From assembly GCA_910577935.1 (NCBI GenBank), contig CAJTOT010000001.1, forward strand, positions 186,001-250,000: a DNA stretch of 64,000 nucleotides. Direction: 5' to 3'. Below the pieces are notes generated by a model. That model was not told the DNA's origin, made no database searches, and worked only from the letters and a program-made list of their open reading frames with translations. The position numbers and the translations under genes were made by a program. The stretch is from an uncultured Hungatella sp. (GTDB lineage: Bacteria > Bacillota > Clostridia > Lachnospirales > Lachnospiraceae). Positions within the stretch are counted from its first letter, which is position 1. The number at the start of each line of letters is the position of its first letter. This document shows positions 33,328 to 42,414 of the stretch, piece by piece.

Positions 33328-36300
33328 CTACCCCAAAAGCTCCCGGATCTCCGCCTGGCTTAAGCTGCCCAGGGACACCAGCCCCTCTGTCACCACCCGG
33401 TCCGCCAGAGCCTTCTTGGACTTCTGCAGTTTCAGGATATTCTCCTCGATGGTATCCCTGGTTATCAGCTGAAACACGGACACCTGCTTTTCCTGCCCGA
33501 TGCGGTGGGCCCTGTCCGTGGCCTGGTTCTGGGCGGCCACGTTCCACCAGGGGTCATAGTGGATGACCGTATCCGCCGCCGTCAGATTCAGGCCTGTGCC
33601 GCCTGCCTTCAGGGAGATGAGAAACACCGGCACATCGTCCTTGTGGAACCCGTTGACCAGCCGGATTCTCTCTTCCTTCGGGGTCTCGCCTGTGAGCGCA
33701 TGGAACTTAATGCCTTCCTTCTCAAGCCTCTCCCCGATAAGGTCCAGCATGGAGGTGAACTGGGAGAACAGGAGAATCTTGTGTCCCGCCGACGCTCCTG
33801 ACCTGACCAGCTCCATGCAGGTCTCCAGCTTGGCGGAGCCGCCGCGGTAGTTCTCGTAGATCAGGCGGGGGTCACAGCACACCTGGCGGATTCTCGTGAG
33901 GGCGGACAGAATCTGGAGCCTGCTGCTGTTGTCCAGCTGCTGCTTCAGCTGCCAGGCGTTGGCCGTGTAGAGCTCCTTCTGCTCTCTCTCCATCTTCGAG
34001 TAAACCACGGTCTCCAGTTTCCCCGGCAGATCCCCCAGCACGTCTGCCTTCAGCCTTCTGAGAATAAAGGGGCCTGTCAGAAGCTGCAGCCTCTTAACCG
34101 CCTCCCTGTCCCCCTCCTTGGCGATAGGCGTCTCGTACTGTTTCTTAAATTTTCCGTAGGAAAACAAAAAGCCGGGCATGAGATAATCGAAAATACTCCA
34201 CAGCTCGCTTAACCGGTTCTCCACCGGCGTTCCGGTGAGGGCGAACCTTGTCTGGGAATCCACGGATTTCACCGCCCTGGCCGTCTGGGTCGTGGGATTC
34301 TTGATGTACTGGGCCTCGTCGATGACCTGAAACCGGAACCGGCAGGATTTATAAAATTCCAAATCTCGTTTTAACAAGTCATAGGAGGTGATGACCACAT
34401 CATAGCTCTCCATGTCTTTCAGCTTCTCTTCCCGCTCCCGGGAAGTTCCAGCCACAACCAGGCTTTTCAGCGCCGGGGCAAAATTTTCCAGCTCGCACTC
34501 CCAGTTGTAGATCAGGGAGGCAGGGCATATGATCAGGGATGTCTGGTGATTTCCTCTCAGCATGGCTTCGTCGTAGAGGATGGTGATAACCTGCAGCGTC
34601 TTTCCCAGGCCCATATCATCCGCCAAAATCCCGCCGAATCCCCAGAAATCCAGAGTTCTCAGCCATTTAAAGCCCGTCCTCTGGTATCCTCTCAGAACAT
34701 GCTCAAAAAATCCGGGGACCTCGAAATCACTGTCGTCCACCGACTTCATCCCTCTTATGATAGAGCGGTACAGGGTATCCCTGGTAAAAAGAATGTCCTC
34801 CCGGTCCCGGCACAGGCTGTCCAGATAGAACGCCCGGTATTTGGGTATCTTCAGCTTCTGCTCACTCAGCTCCTTTTTCGACAGAACCAGGCCGTCTATC
34901 AGCTTCGCCGCCGTCATGAGCCCGTTGTCCTCAAGTTTTAGAAATTCTCCCGTCTTTAAGCGGTAGTAATCTTTTTTCAGCTTATAGGCCCGGAGAATGT
35001 CCTCCAGGTCCTGGCTTGTCATATCCCCCGCGTCGATGGTCAGCTCCAGCCACTGCCCCGCCGCCTGCACGCCCACAGACACCTTGGGCGGGGCGAGAAT
35101 TGTCATGCGGGACTCATCCCGGGGAATAAATATGGTTCCCAGTTTCTCAAGCTCCCCCACCCCCTGGGACAGAAACCGGAACAGTTCCTCCTCGTCGTCC
35201 CTGATTACCAGGTCATTGGTCTCTAAATCCCTGTACTTAAAGTATCTGGTCAGCACCTGGCTGATGCGGAACTCCCCCGGCACGTCCCGGCATATGGTCC
35301 TCGGCACGTGCTCGTCTTCCATGGGGTGGAAGGCGTAATCCCCATAGCTTAATTCCGGCCGCAGAATCAGCTCTCCCGGCCGCGGGCTCTCAATGACAAA
35401 TCTGGCCTTCAGCTCTGCCGGCCTCTCCAGCTCCAGCTCCAGCCCTTTTGCGTCCAGAATCCCGTAGGGCTCCAGGCACTTGAGAACCCTCTCGTAGAAC
35501 AGAGGCACATCCCTCTCCCCCACGGTCACCTCGTAGGGCGCGTCATACCCCTGGGTCATCTGGTGAAAAAATATGCTTCCGTCCCTTGTCAGCTCCTCGT
35601 CGCACACGTGGAGACAGGAGCCGGACAGCACGTAGAGATGGTTTTCCCCGCCGAAAGCCACAAGTTCCCTGTCCAGAGACACCCGCAGCCCCCTTTGGCC
35701 TGCCCTTCTCACGGTGATGACGGCCTCCGGGTTCTCTCTCTCCACCCGAAGCCTGCGGCTCACGCCTTTTTGGTCCTCCCACTCCACCTCCTGCCCCACG
35801 AGCAGCCCCAGAAAGCGGTCCCTGTTTACACGGGTGATGTTCAGTTCCCTCACAGTCGGGACAGGGCTGTAAGCGCTTTTCTGAAACTGCTCATAGTGCT
35901 CCCTGTAATTTCCCACAAGCTCCAGAACCAACGTCAGAAGCTCCCTGGAATCCTGGGAAAATGCCTCTGTCCTGTGGTAGAACGCCAGATTTTTCCCGTA
36001 TTCCACACGGCTTCCCTGCTCCATGGCCCTGGCAAAGGCCGTCAGGTCCCGGAGTATGTACATCCGCTCTCTTCCCAGCCTGAACTCGGCGCGGATCCCC
36101 TGCCGGCTGATAAACAGCTTGGGTTGAAATTTAACCGGCTCCTCCTGGCTTTCCTGGAGAATCCTGGCCACCGCGCCGTTGGTGTATTCCCTTATCATGG
36201 CCCTCACCTGGGACGAGGTGGACACCGGCGCCTCCGAGACCGCCGACGCCTGGCTCTGGTAGTGCTCAAACAGCGCCTTCTCATGGGGGCACATCTCTTT

Positions 36301-36459
36301 ATATGAATTTCCCTGAGTACAAGAACAAGAGTAGCTGTTCACATAGCTACCCTTGATCTCCAGTTTTACATTATACAACTTTCCCTGGTCTTTTACCTGA
36401 CCCTCTACTCCTACTTCGCCTTTCCAGAATGTTCTGGTGTGTATGCTGCCTATCTCCAA
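33328..36459 (-). CDS. SNF2-family helicase with SWIM zinc finger
   Basis: A 1043-residue DNA-dependent ATPase. A SWIM-type zinc motif lies near residues 43-63 (SCSCTQGNSYKEMCPHEKA), followed by a long bacterial SNF2-associated region. The helicase core shows ADDMGLGKTLQV (motif I), VIDEAQYIKN (motif II), TGTPVENRLSELWSI (motif III), LISLKAGGTGLNL (V) and QATDRAHRIGQEK (VI). The start is a TTG at 36459, six bases after AAGGGGG; an ATG upstream lies inside argS. It follows argS by 37 bp. Such proteins remodel nucleoprotein or RNA polymerase complexes; the exact role here is unknown. Confidence 0.92.
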   Translation of the reverse strand: MEIGSIHTRTFWKGEVGVEGQVKDQGKLYNVKLEIKGSYVNSYSCSCTQGNSYKEMCPHEKALFEHYQSQASAVSEAPVSTSSQVRAMIREYTNGAVARILQESQEEPVKFQPKLFISRQGIRAEFRLGRERMYILRDLTAFARAMEQGSRVEYGKNLAFYHRTEAFSQDSRELLTLVLELVGNYREHYEQFQKSAYSPVPTVRELNITRVNRDRFLGLLVGQEVEWEDQKGVSRRLRVERENPEAVITVRRAGQRGLRVSLDRELVAFGGENHLYVLSGSCLHVCDEELTRDGSIFFHQMTQGYDAPYEVTVGERDVPLFYERVLKCLEPYGILDAKGLELELERPAELKARFVIESPRPGELILRPELSYGDYAFHPMEDEHVPRTICRDVPGEFRISQVLTRYFKYRDLETNDLVIRDDEEELFRFLSQGVGELEKLGTIFIPRDESRMTILAPPKVSVGVQAAGQWLELTIDAGDMTSQDLEDILRAYKLKKDYYRLKTGEFLKLEDNGLMTAAKLIDGLVLSKKELSEQKLKIPKYRAFYLDSLCRDREDILFTRDTLYRSIIRGMKSVDDSDFEVPGFFEHVLRGYQRTGFKWLRTLDFWGFGGILADDMGLGKTLQVITILYDEAMLRGNHQTSLIICPASLIYNWECELENFAPALKSLVVAGTSREREEKLKDMESYDVVITSYDLLKRDLEFYKSCRFRFQVIDEAQYIKNPTTQTARAVKSVDSQTRFALTGTPVENRLSELWSIFDYLMPGFLFSYGKFKKQYETPIAKEGDREAVKRLQLLTGPFILRRLKADVLGDLPGKLETVVYSKMEREQKELYTANAWQLKQQLDNSSRLQILSALTRIRQVCCDPRLIYENYRGGSAKLETCMELVRSGASAGHKILLFSQFTSMLDLIGERLEKEGIKFHALTGETPKEERIRLVNGFHKDDVPVFLISLKAGGTGLNLTAADTVIHYDPWWNVAAQNQATDRAHRIGQEKQVSVFQLITRDTIEENILKLQKSKKALADRVVTEGLVSLGSLSQAEIRELLG

Positions 36460-36496
36460 CGTCTTCCCCCTTCGGCGTACTCCCGCGCTCCCCCTT

Positions 36497-38272
36497 CTAC
36501 ATCCGCTCCGGAGCCTCAAAGCCCAGTACATCAATGCAGGTCTCCAGCACACCCTTGGCCAGGGTGATCAGACTGATGCGGCTGGCCTGGCGGGCCTTGT
36601 CCTCTTCCTTTAAAATGCTGGCGCTGTTATAAAACTTGTTGAACACGTCGGACAGCTCATAGATAAACTGGCAGAGCTTGTGGGGAGCCGTCTCCTCGAA
36701 GCTGTTCTCCATCACTTCATTGTACTTTGCCAGCTGAAGCATGAGATTCTTCTCCTCCGGTGATGCCGCCCCGAGAATCCCGGCGCCCTCCGGCAGAACC
36801 CCTCCGCTCTCCTGGAATTTTGCCAAAATAGACTTGATCCGCACGATGGTGTACAGAATATAAGGCCCCGTGTTGCCCTCGAAGGAGGTAAACCGGTCCG
36901 TATCGAAAATATAATCTTTGGAAGCCTGGTTGGACAGATCCCCATACTTAAGCGCCGCCAGGCCGATGATCCGCGCCGTCTCCCTCGCCTCCTCCGGGGA
37001 CACGGTCCGATTCTCCATGATCCGGTCATAGACAGCATCGTTGATCTCCTTCACCAGGTTTTCCAGACGCATGACTCCGCCTTCCCTTGTCTTAAAGGGC
37101 TTTCCGTCTTTTCCGTTCATGGTTCCGAACATCAGATGAATCATAGGCGTGTCCGCCTTCACATATCCCGCCTTTTTCGCCACCCGGAACACCTGGATAA
37201 AGTGCAGCTCCTGGCGCTTGTCCGTGATGTAAATATACCTGGAAGGGGAAAAATCCTTCTCCCTCTCGATAATGGTCCCCAGGTCCGAGGTGGCGTACAG
37301 AGCGGCGCCGTCGGACTTCCTGATGATGCAGGGGGGAAGCTCCTTGGAGTCTGCGTCCTCTGCGATGTCCACCACAAGGGCGCCCTGGCTCTCGCGGGCC
37401 AGCCCTCTCTTCTCCAGGTCTTCTATCACTCCCGGAATATAGGGCTGGGCATCGCTCTCCCCCTTCCACAAGTCAAAGGTGACCCCCAGGCTGCCGTAAT
37501 TCTTCTTCAAATCCGGCAGGGACACGTTCATGATATGGCGCCAGACGGCACGATAAGGCTCATACCCGCTCTGGAGGCGGAAGGTGGCCTCCTGGGCCCT
37601 CGCCTTAAACGCCTCGTCCTCCTTGGACTTGGCGCTGGCCGCCGGGTAGATCTCCTCCAGCTCGCCGATGGTGAAAGGCGCCTGGTCCGGGTACTCGCCG
37701 GAGTAATTCTCGTCAAAGTACGCCAGGTCCGGCTGCCGGTCCCGCAGCTCCTCGATAATCAGGCCCATCTGCAGGCCCCAGTCCCCCAGGTGCACGTCCC
37801 CCACCATGTTGTATCCCAGAAAGCGTCCCAGCCTTTTCATGCTCTCCCCGATGATGGCGGAGCGCAGATGGCCCACATGGAGAGGCTTTGCCACATTGGC
37901 TCCGCCGTAGTCCACGATGACGGTCTCCTTATTCCCGCTCTCCTCCAGGCCGAACTTCGGCTCCCTCTCCATGGTATTCATGTAGTCCGCCACGTAATCC
38001 TCGCTGAGGCGGATATTGATAAACCCCGGCATCACCGCGGACACCCGGGAAAACATAGGGTTCCCCTCAAGTTTTCCCACCACGTCCCCTGCGATGTCTA
38101 TAGGTTTCTTTTTATATGTTTTCGCCGCCGCCATGGCTCCGTTGCACTGGTATTCGCACAGATCCGGGCGGTTAGACAGCGTGACTCTCGCAAAACTCTC
38201 CTCGTAGCCGCAGGCTGTAAATGCCGGTTTTATCGCTTCTGCGATGCAGTCAAGAATTTTCTTCACGTTCAT
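36497..38272 (-). CDS. argS: Arginyl-tRNA synthetase
   Basis: A 591-residue class I aminoacyl-tRNA synthetase that charges tRNA-Arg. It has the N-terminal Add1 tRNA-binding domain, the HIGH-like motif (ANVAKPLHVGHLRSAIIG, near 120-137), the degenerate KMSK region (GKPFKTREGG) and the C-terminal DALR anticodon-binding domain ending in LGFEAPERM. GAAGGAGG precedes the ATG at 38272; an ATG 13 codons upstream lacks support. The promoter is TTGACT-17-TATAAT at 38354-38382. The 5' leader contains a perfect GACATGC-AG-GCATGTC hairpin at 38307-38322. I see no T-box sequence. Confidence 0.97.
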   Translation of the reverse strand: MNVKKILDCIAEAIKPAFTACGYEESFARVTLSNRPDLCEYQCNGAMAAAKTYKKKPIDIAGDVVGKLEGNPMFSRVSAVMPGFINIRLSEDYVADYMNTMEREPKFGLEESGNKETVIVDYGGANVAKPLHVGHLRSAIIGESMKRLGRFLGYNMVGDVHLGDWGLQMGLIIEELRDRQPDLAYFDENYSGEYPDQAPFTIGELEEIYPAASAKSKEDEAFKARAQEATFRLQSGYEPYRAVWRHIMNVSLPDLKKNYGSLGVTFDLWKGESDAQPYIPGVIEDLEKRGLARESQGALVVDIAEDADSKELPPCIIRKSDGAALYATSDLGTIIEREKDFSPSRYIYITDKRQELHFIQVFRVAKKAGYVKADTPMIHLMFGTMNGKDGKPFKTREGGVMRLENLVKEINDAVYDRIMENRTVSPEEARETARIIGLAALKYGDLSNQASKDYIFDTDRFTSFEGNTGPYILYTIVRIKSILAKFQESGGVLPEGAGILGAASPEEKNLMLQLAKYNEVMENSFEETAPHKLCQFIYELSDVFNKFYNSASILKEEDKARQASRISLITLAKGVLETCIDVLGFEAPERM

Positions 38273-38353
38273 GCCTCCTTCTTTGCGGGTCCCAAGGTCC
38301 TGGTTCGACATGCAGGCATGTCATACGTGGCCTTTTGACCCTGGTATCATCAA

Positions 38354-38382
38354 ATTATACTAGATTCCAGGGTGGAAGTCAA
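38354..38382 (-). promoter_or_regulatory. Sigma-A-type promoter of argS
   Basis: On the minus strand TTGACT (38382-38377), 17-bp spacer, TATAAT (38359-38354). Just downstream runs ATGATACCAGGGTCAAAAGG, almost the same as a block downstream of the TATAAT before metQ. Confidence 0.7.
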
Positions 38383-38396
38383 CAACTCCTGACGCG

Positions 38397-38432
38397 AAAG
38401 CCGCCCCGGCAGCTGGTGCCGGGGCGGCTTTT
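38397..38432. terminator. Strong intrinsic terminator, 15-bp perfect stem
   Basis: AAAGCCGCCCCGGCA (38397-38411), a GCTGG loop, and TGCCGGGGCGGCTTT (38417-38431). It follows the DUF1266 lipoprotein gene on the minus strand and separates it from the argS promoter. Confidence 0.85.
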
Positions 38433-38474
38433 GACCGTCACTTTTCATGTGATTATTCTCTTGCTATGTCTCTC

Positions 38475-39788
38475 TTACCAGGTCTTCTCCAAAGTCATGT
38501 TGTAGTCCACGGCATAAGGATTGTCGTCCCTGCTCTTTAAGTCTTCGTAGATGGCCTGGCGCTCCTCGCTGCTCTCCTCGGCCCAGTACTCATAGCCCCG
38601 CATGTAGCTGGCTACCAGGTCATCCCAGGAGGTAAACAGCGGCTGCATTATCTGGGCGATCTCCAGGGACTTGTCGAGAGCCTCTGTCTCCGTGTAGTAG
38701 CCTGCCAGATAGTAGAAACTCAGCAGGTTCATGGCGCGGCAGTAATCCCAGCCCGCGATGGCATTCTCGCCGAATTCCTCATACATGGCAAATGTATCCG
38801 CGTACGCCTGAGCCTCTTCCTCGGTCACATCAAAGTTCTCCAGAAGCCACGCCTGCCGCTCTTCGGCTGCCACGTCTCCCAGCCCCTCCTCGGCAAGATA
38901 CTTGCCATCATCTGCGAACCCTGTTCTGTGTCCCTCGGTCAGTATCCATTCCAGGGTCTCGTCCGCGGAGGCGCGGTCGGTGACATCCCACCACTCTTCC
39001 AGTGACTGCTGCTCCAGAGCCGCCGTAGAGTCGTTGGCCGGAAGTCCTGCGAAGCGGTTGTAATCCCAGCCGTTGACAGCAGTGAGAACCGCATAGGAAG
39101 CGTTGAACCAGCGGACCGTGTCGGTAATCTCCACGGTAGTGTTGTCTTCCATCTCAATGGGACTCTCCACGAAAGTAGCGCAGGATGCCTTCATGGAACT
39201 GATCTCGTCGTCGCCCACCTTCTCCGCCACGTACATCAGGGCGTAGAAAGCGTAATCTGTCTCACCGTATATAAGGTAGGCTTCCATGGTCTCTCCGTCG
39301 GATTCCAGAGTGCAGGTGCTGGCCTCCACGTTGGTCATGCCGGGGATTGAAGGAACCTCCGCCTCCGCGCTGTCCTGAATCCCATAGCTTTCATTTACCA
39401 GCATCTTGGCGTCCTCCATGCCGGTGATCGGCATAATCGTTCCGCCCTTGGGGAACTGCATCACCAGCACTGCCTCGTTCCCGTCCCTGCTCTGAACTCC
39501 CAGCCAGAAATCCACGCCCAGGTCCTCAGAAGACCAGTCTTCCTCAAGACTGATGGTAACGGAACCGTCGGCCGTGGAGAATTCCTTCATCTTAACGTCA
39601 GATGCCTTGTCAGAAGCATCTGCTTTGGCGGAGCTCTCGCTGTCTTTGGACGCCGCCGCCGTCGTTGAACCGCTGTCCTCTCCGGCCGCAGGCTTGCTCC
39701 CGCCGCCGCATCCCTGCAGCACAGAAGCCGTCAGCATAGCTGCTATTCCGGCACACGCCAACACCTTTTTGTACTTTGTTGCATACAT
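38475..39788 (-). CDS. DUF1266-containing lipoprotein
   Basis: A 437-residue exported protein. The signal peptide ends in a lipobox (VLQGC, Cys near residue 28), followed by a Ser/Ala/Asp-rich linker. Residues about 70-210 form a domain of unknown kind (VTISLEEDWSSEDLGVDFWL). The C-terminal half matches DUF1266 (WILTEGHRTGF, AGWDYCRAMNLLSFYYLAGY, SWDDLVASYMRGYEYW). I chose the ATG at 39788 (GGAGAG eight bases upstream) over one 19 codons earlier. Function is unknown. It has its own terminator and a TATAAT near 39930, so it is probably monocistronic. Confidence 0.82.
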   Translation of the reverse strand: MYATKYKKVLACAGIAAMLTASVLQGCGGGSKPAAGEDSGSTTAAASKDSESSAKADASDKASDVKMKEFSTADGSVTISLEEDWSSEDLGVDFWLGVQSRDGNEAVLVMQFPKGGTIMPITGMEDAKMLVNESYGIQDSAEAEVPSIPGMTNVEASTCTLESDGETMEAYLIYGETDYAFYALMYVAEKVGDDEISSMKASCATFVESPIEMEDNTTVEITDTVRWFNASYAVLTAVNGWDYNRFAGLPANDSTAALEQQSLEEWWDVTDRASADETLEWILTEGHRTGFADDGKYLAEEGLGDVAAEERQAWLLENFDVTEEEAQAYADTFAMYEEFGENAIAGWDYCRAMNLLSFYYLAGYYTETEALDKSLEIAQIMQPLFTSWDDLVASYMRGYEYWAEESSEERQAIYEDLKSRDDNPYAVDYNMTLEKTW

Positions 39789-39986
39789 TACTCGTTCTCT
39801 CCTTTTTTCTCTTTTATATTCCAAACCGATCCCCTTTATCGGCAAATTGGAATCATAAAGTTCTTCCCTCCGGCCCCGGAGGGCAAAAAATCAGACGGCT
39901 TCCTGCAAAAACCGTACTCTGAAAATTATATCACGGCTGAATGAAAAAGTCCATATCTTGGTTCACAAAAAGTTCACAGAAAGTTT

Positions 39987-40136
39987 GCAAATCGTAACAG
40001 TTCAGATAGGTCTGCGCGTTCACCGCGCTGACCGTACGAAAACGTAATGGTCGCGGGCATACGGCCCATCGCGCAGCGATTCTAAATGGCCGATGCAGTA
40101 ACAGTTCAAGGGGTATCTGAACTGTTACTGCAAATC
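39987..40136. mobile_element. MITE-like element with perfect 14-bp terminal inverted repeats
   Basis: TAACAGTTCAGATA (39995-40008) is matched by its exact reverse complement at 40114-40127. The 133-bp unit is flanked on both sides by the direct repeat GCAAATC (39987-39993 and 40130-40136), which looks like a target duplication. The inside has no gene but is rich in short inverted repeats, including a nested 14-bp hairpin at 40095-40131. It lies in the gap between the DUF1266 gene and efp, downstream of efp. Confidence 0.65.
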
Positions 40137-40254
40137 ATTTTTGCAAGCTGCGGTTTGCAGGGCGGGGAATCCGGCAAACATGCAAAAAGGCATAAAGACT
40201 TTATTGATCCTATAAAGACTTTACACCTGATTGGCATATCTTATCTGAATGTCA

Positions 40255-40812
40255 TTATACCCTGGACAGATACTCTCCCGTGCGGGTATCGATCTTGATC
40301 TTGTCCCCCTGGTCTACGAACAGAGGCACATACACCGTCGCCCCCGTCTCCACCACTGCCGGCTTGGTGGCGCCTGTGGCCGTGTCTCCCTTGAAGCCCG
40401 GCTCCGTGTCGGTGATCTCCAGCTCTACAAATAAAGGCGGCTCCACGGAGAACACCTTGCCGTTGTAGGAACAGACCTTGCACAGCTCGTTCTCTTTTAC
40501 AAATTTAAGGGCGTCCCCGATAGTCTCCTTGCTCAGGGCCACCTGCTCGTAAGTGTTGGTATCCATAAAGTTGAACAGATCACCGTCTGCATACAGGTAC
40601 TGCATGTCCACCCTGTCGATTCTCGCAGCAGGGAACTTCTCTGTAGGGCGGAAAGTCTTCTCCACCACGCCGCCGCTGATCACGTTCTTGATCTTCGTCC
40701 TCACAAAAGCAGCGCCCTTGCCTGGCTTTACATGCTGAAACTCCATGATCTGATACACGTTTCCGTCAATCTCTAAGGTCACGCCGTTTCTAAAATCTCC
40801 CGCTGATATCAT
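40255..40812 (-). CDS. efp: Elongation factor P
   Basis: A 185-residue three-domain translation factor that relieves ribosome stalling at polyproline. The N-terminal KOW-like domain carries the loop [16 protein letters not shown] with the Lys that is modified in many bacteria. The C-terminal OB domains end in [17 protein letters not shown], the EF-P signature. CAAGGAGG precedes the ATG. It has its own promoter (40870-40898) although it follows the aro genes. Confidence 0.97.
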   Translation of the reverse strand: MISAGDFRNGVTLEIDGNVYQIMEFQHVKPGKGAAFVRTKIKNVISGGVVEKTFRPTEKFPAARIDRVDMQYLYADGDLFNFMDTNTYEQVALSKETIGDALKFVKENELCKVCSYNGKVFSVEPPLFVELEITDTEPGFKGDTATGATKPAVVETGATVYVPLFVDQGDKIKIDTRTGEYLSRV

Positions 40813-40869
40813 AAATGATATTCCTCCTTGAAATTCTTATAATTCTCTTGCTTCTCACTAATCTACTAT

Positions 40870-40898
40870 ATTCTATACTAAATGCCCTATATTTTCAA
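40870..40898 (-). promoter_or_regulatory. Sigma-A-type promoter of efp
   Basis: On the minus strand TTGAAA (40898-40893), 17-bp spacer, TAGAAT (40875-40870). The 213-bp gap to aroK also holds a CATGACT/AGTCATG inverted repeat around 40955-40985 but no gene. Confidence 0.65.
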
Positions 40899-41025
40899 CC
40901 GTTTTTTACAACAAGTTACAGTTCGCCGGCGCTTGTGTGTCACTGCCCACGCCATGACTCATCACGCCGCTGGTCAGTCATGAGCCAGTACCGTTGCGGA
41001 GCCAAGGCATATGCCCCGGGGCCGG

Positions 41026-41541
41026 TCATGCCTGGCTGCACAATAACACAATCTCATCCGAGATATCCTCCGGGGAGCGGCCGTCGGTGTCCACCGTCAT
41101 GTGGGCCGTGCTCTCGTAGACCGGCCCGCGGAAGGCCATGAGGCTCTCCACCCTCTCCCTCACGTCCCCTCCCCGGAGAAGAGGCCGGGTGGTGTCGCCT
41201 TTCAGCCGGTCTAAAACAGTGCCGGGGCGCGCCTTTAAGTAGATCACCTTTCCCGCCCGGCGCAGAAGCTCCCTGTTCTCCTCCCGCAGAGGCAGCCCGC
41301 CCCCCACGGACAGCACCCAGTCTCCAGCCCTGTCCAGAAGGGATTTTACGGTCTCCGTCTCCAGCCTGCGGAATTCTTCTTCCCCGAAATCTTTAAAAAT
41401 CCGGCTCACCGTCATGCCGGCCTGTTCTTCGATGAGGCAGTCCGTGTCCAGCAGAGGATATCCTGTCTTCCCTGAAAGACACCTTCCCACCGTGGTCTTC
41501 CCCGCTCCCATGAAGCCGATTAAAATAAAACCAGTTCCCAT
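41026..41541 (-). CDS. aroK: Shikimate kinase
   Basis: A 171-residue kinase that phosphorylates shikimate in the chorismate pathway. It has Walker A (GFMGAGKTTVG, residues 9-19), the shikimate-binding Asp and Arg (LLDTDCLIE, EEEFRRLETE), the GGG loop (VLSVGGGLPLR) and the lid Arg (TTRPLLRG). It lies 3 bp after aroE, so the two genes are coupled. The length is normal for the family. Confidence 0.95.
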   Translation of the reverse strand: MGTGFILIGFMGAGKTTVGRCLSGKTGYPLLDTDCLIEEQAGMTVSRIFKDFGEEEFRRLETETVKSLLDRAGDWVLSVGGGLPLREENRELLRRAGKVIYLKARPGTVLDRLKGDTTRPLLRGGDVRERVESLMAFRGPVYESTAHMTVDTDGRSPEDISDEIVLLCSQA

Positions 41542-41544
41542 CGC

Positions 41545-42414
41545 CTACTTTTCCAGTTCCTTTCTCATCATCTCTCTTGCCTGGCTGACCACCGCCTCCG
41601 GCACCTTCCGCCCCGGGTTCCACAGCTCAAAGGCCTCGATTCCCTGGTAGAGCAGCATGTCCAGGCCGTTGACCGCCCGGCCGCCAGCCTCCTCCACGAG
41701 AGACATAAATCTGGTTTTCGCCGGGGTGTAGATGATCTCCATGGCCCATGGGATATTCCGGTAAAATCCCCTGTCCTCCACAGGGGCATGGCCGGTATCC
41801 GGGTCCATGCCCACGCTGGTGGTCTGTACCGCCAGATAAGGCCTGTCCGGAACCTTCCCGTAGTCGGCAAGAGCCATGGCTGTCATAAAAGCCCTTCCGA
41901 ACCGCCGGTTCATCTCCTCCGACAGCTTCCCTGCCCGTTTTGGATTTCTGTTCAGAACAATCACCGAGGCCGCCCCCTGGCTGCCCAGGAGAAATGCCGC
42001 CGCTTTTGCCGCGCCTCCGGCCCCTATAAGCAGGCAGTCCCTGCCTTCAATCTCCATGCCCGCCTCTGTCATGGTCCGCAGAAGCCCCGGGGCATCTGTG
42101 TTATAGCCCTTGTAGCCTCCCTCCACCCTCACCAGGGTGTTCACGGCCCCTATGGCCTCCGCCGCCTCATCCAGCTCCTTTAGATAGGGGATCACCCTCT
42201 GCTTGTGGGGCACCGTGACGTTCATGCCCGCCAGATTCAGGACATAGGCGCCCCTCACCGCCTCCCCCACGGACTGTTCCAAAACCTTAAAAGGCACATA
42301 GGCAAAATCGATGCCCATCTGCCCGGCGTAAAAATTGTGCATCATGGGGGACAGGGAATGTTCCACCGGATACGCCATGATCCCACATACCTTTGCTTTT
42401 CCGCTTATCATCAT
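41545..42414 (-). CDS. aroE: Shikimate dehydrogenase
   Basis: A 289-residue NADP-dependent oxidoreductase that reduces 3-dehydroshikimate. It shows the substrate-binding HSLSPMMHNFY, the catalytic Lys in NVTVPHKQRV, NTDAPGLLR, the nucleotide-binding LIGAGGAAKAAAF and the NRNPKRA motif. Its ATG overlaps the stop of the yqeG gene by 4 bp, and aroK follows after 3 bp. The nrdR-yqeG-aroE-aroK order indicates one transcript. Confidence 0.96.
   Translation of the reverse strand: MMISGKAKVCGIMAYPVEHSLSPMMHNFYAGQMGIDFAYVPFKVLEQSVGEAVRGAYVLNLAGMNVTVPHKQRVIPYLKELDEAAEAIGAVNTLVRVEGGYKGYNTDAPGLLRTMTEAGMEIEGRDCLLIGAGGAAKAAAFLLGSQGAASVIVLNRNPKRAGKLSEEMNRRFGRAFMTAMALADYGKVPDRPYLAVQTTSVGMDPDTGHAPVEDRGFYRNIPWAMEIIYTPAKTRFMSLVEEAGGRAVNGLDMLLYQGIEAFELWNPGRKVPEAVVSQAREMMRKELEK

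Noticed and set aside
38281..38372. T-box leader for argS
   Set aside because: No T-box sequence or specifier-loop pattern was found; only a short hairpin and a promoter are visible.
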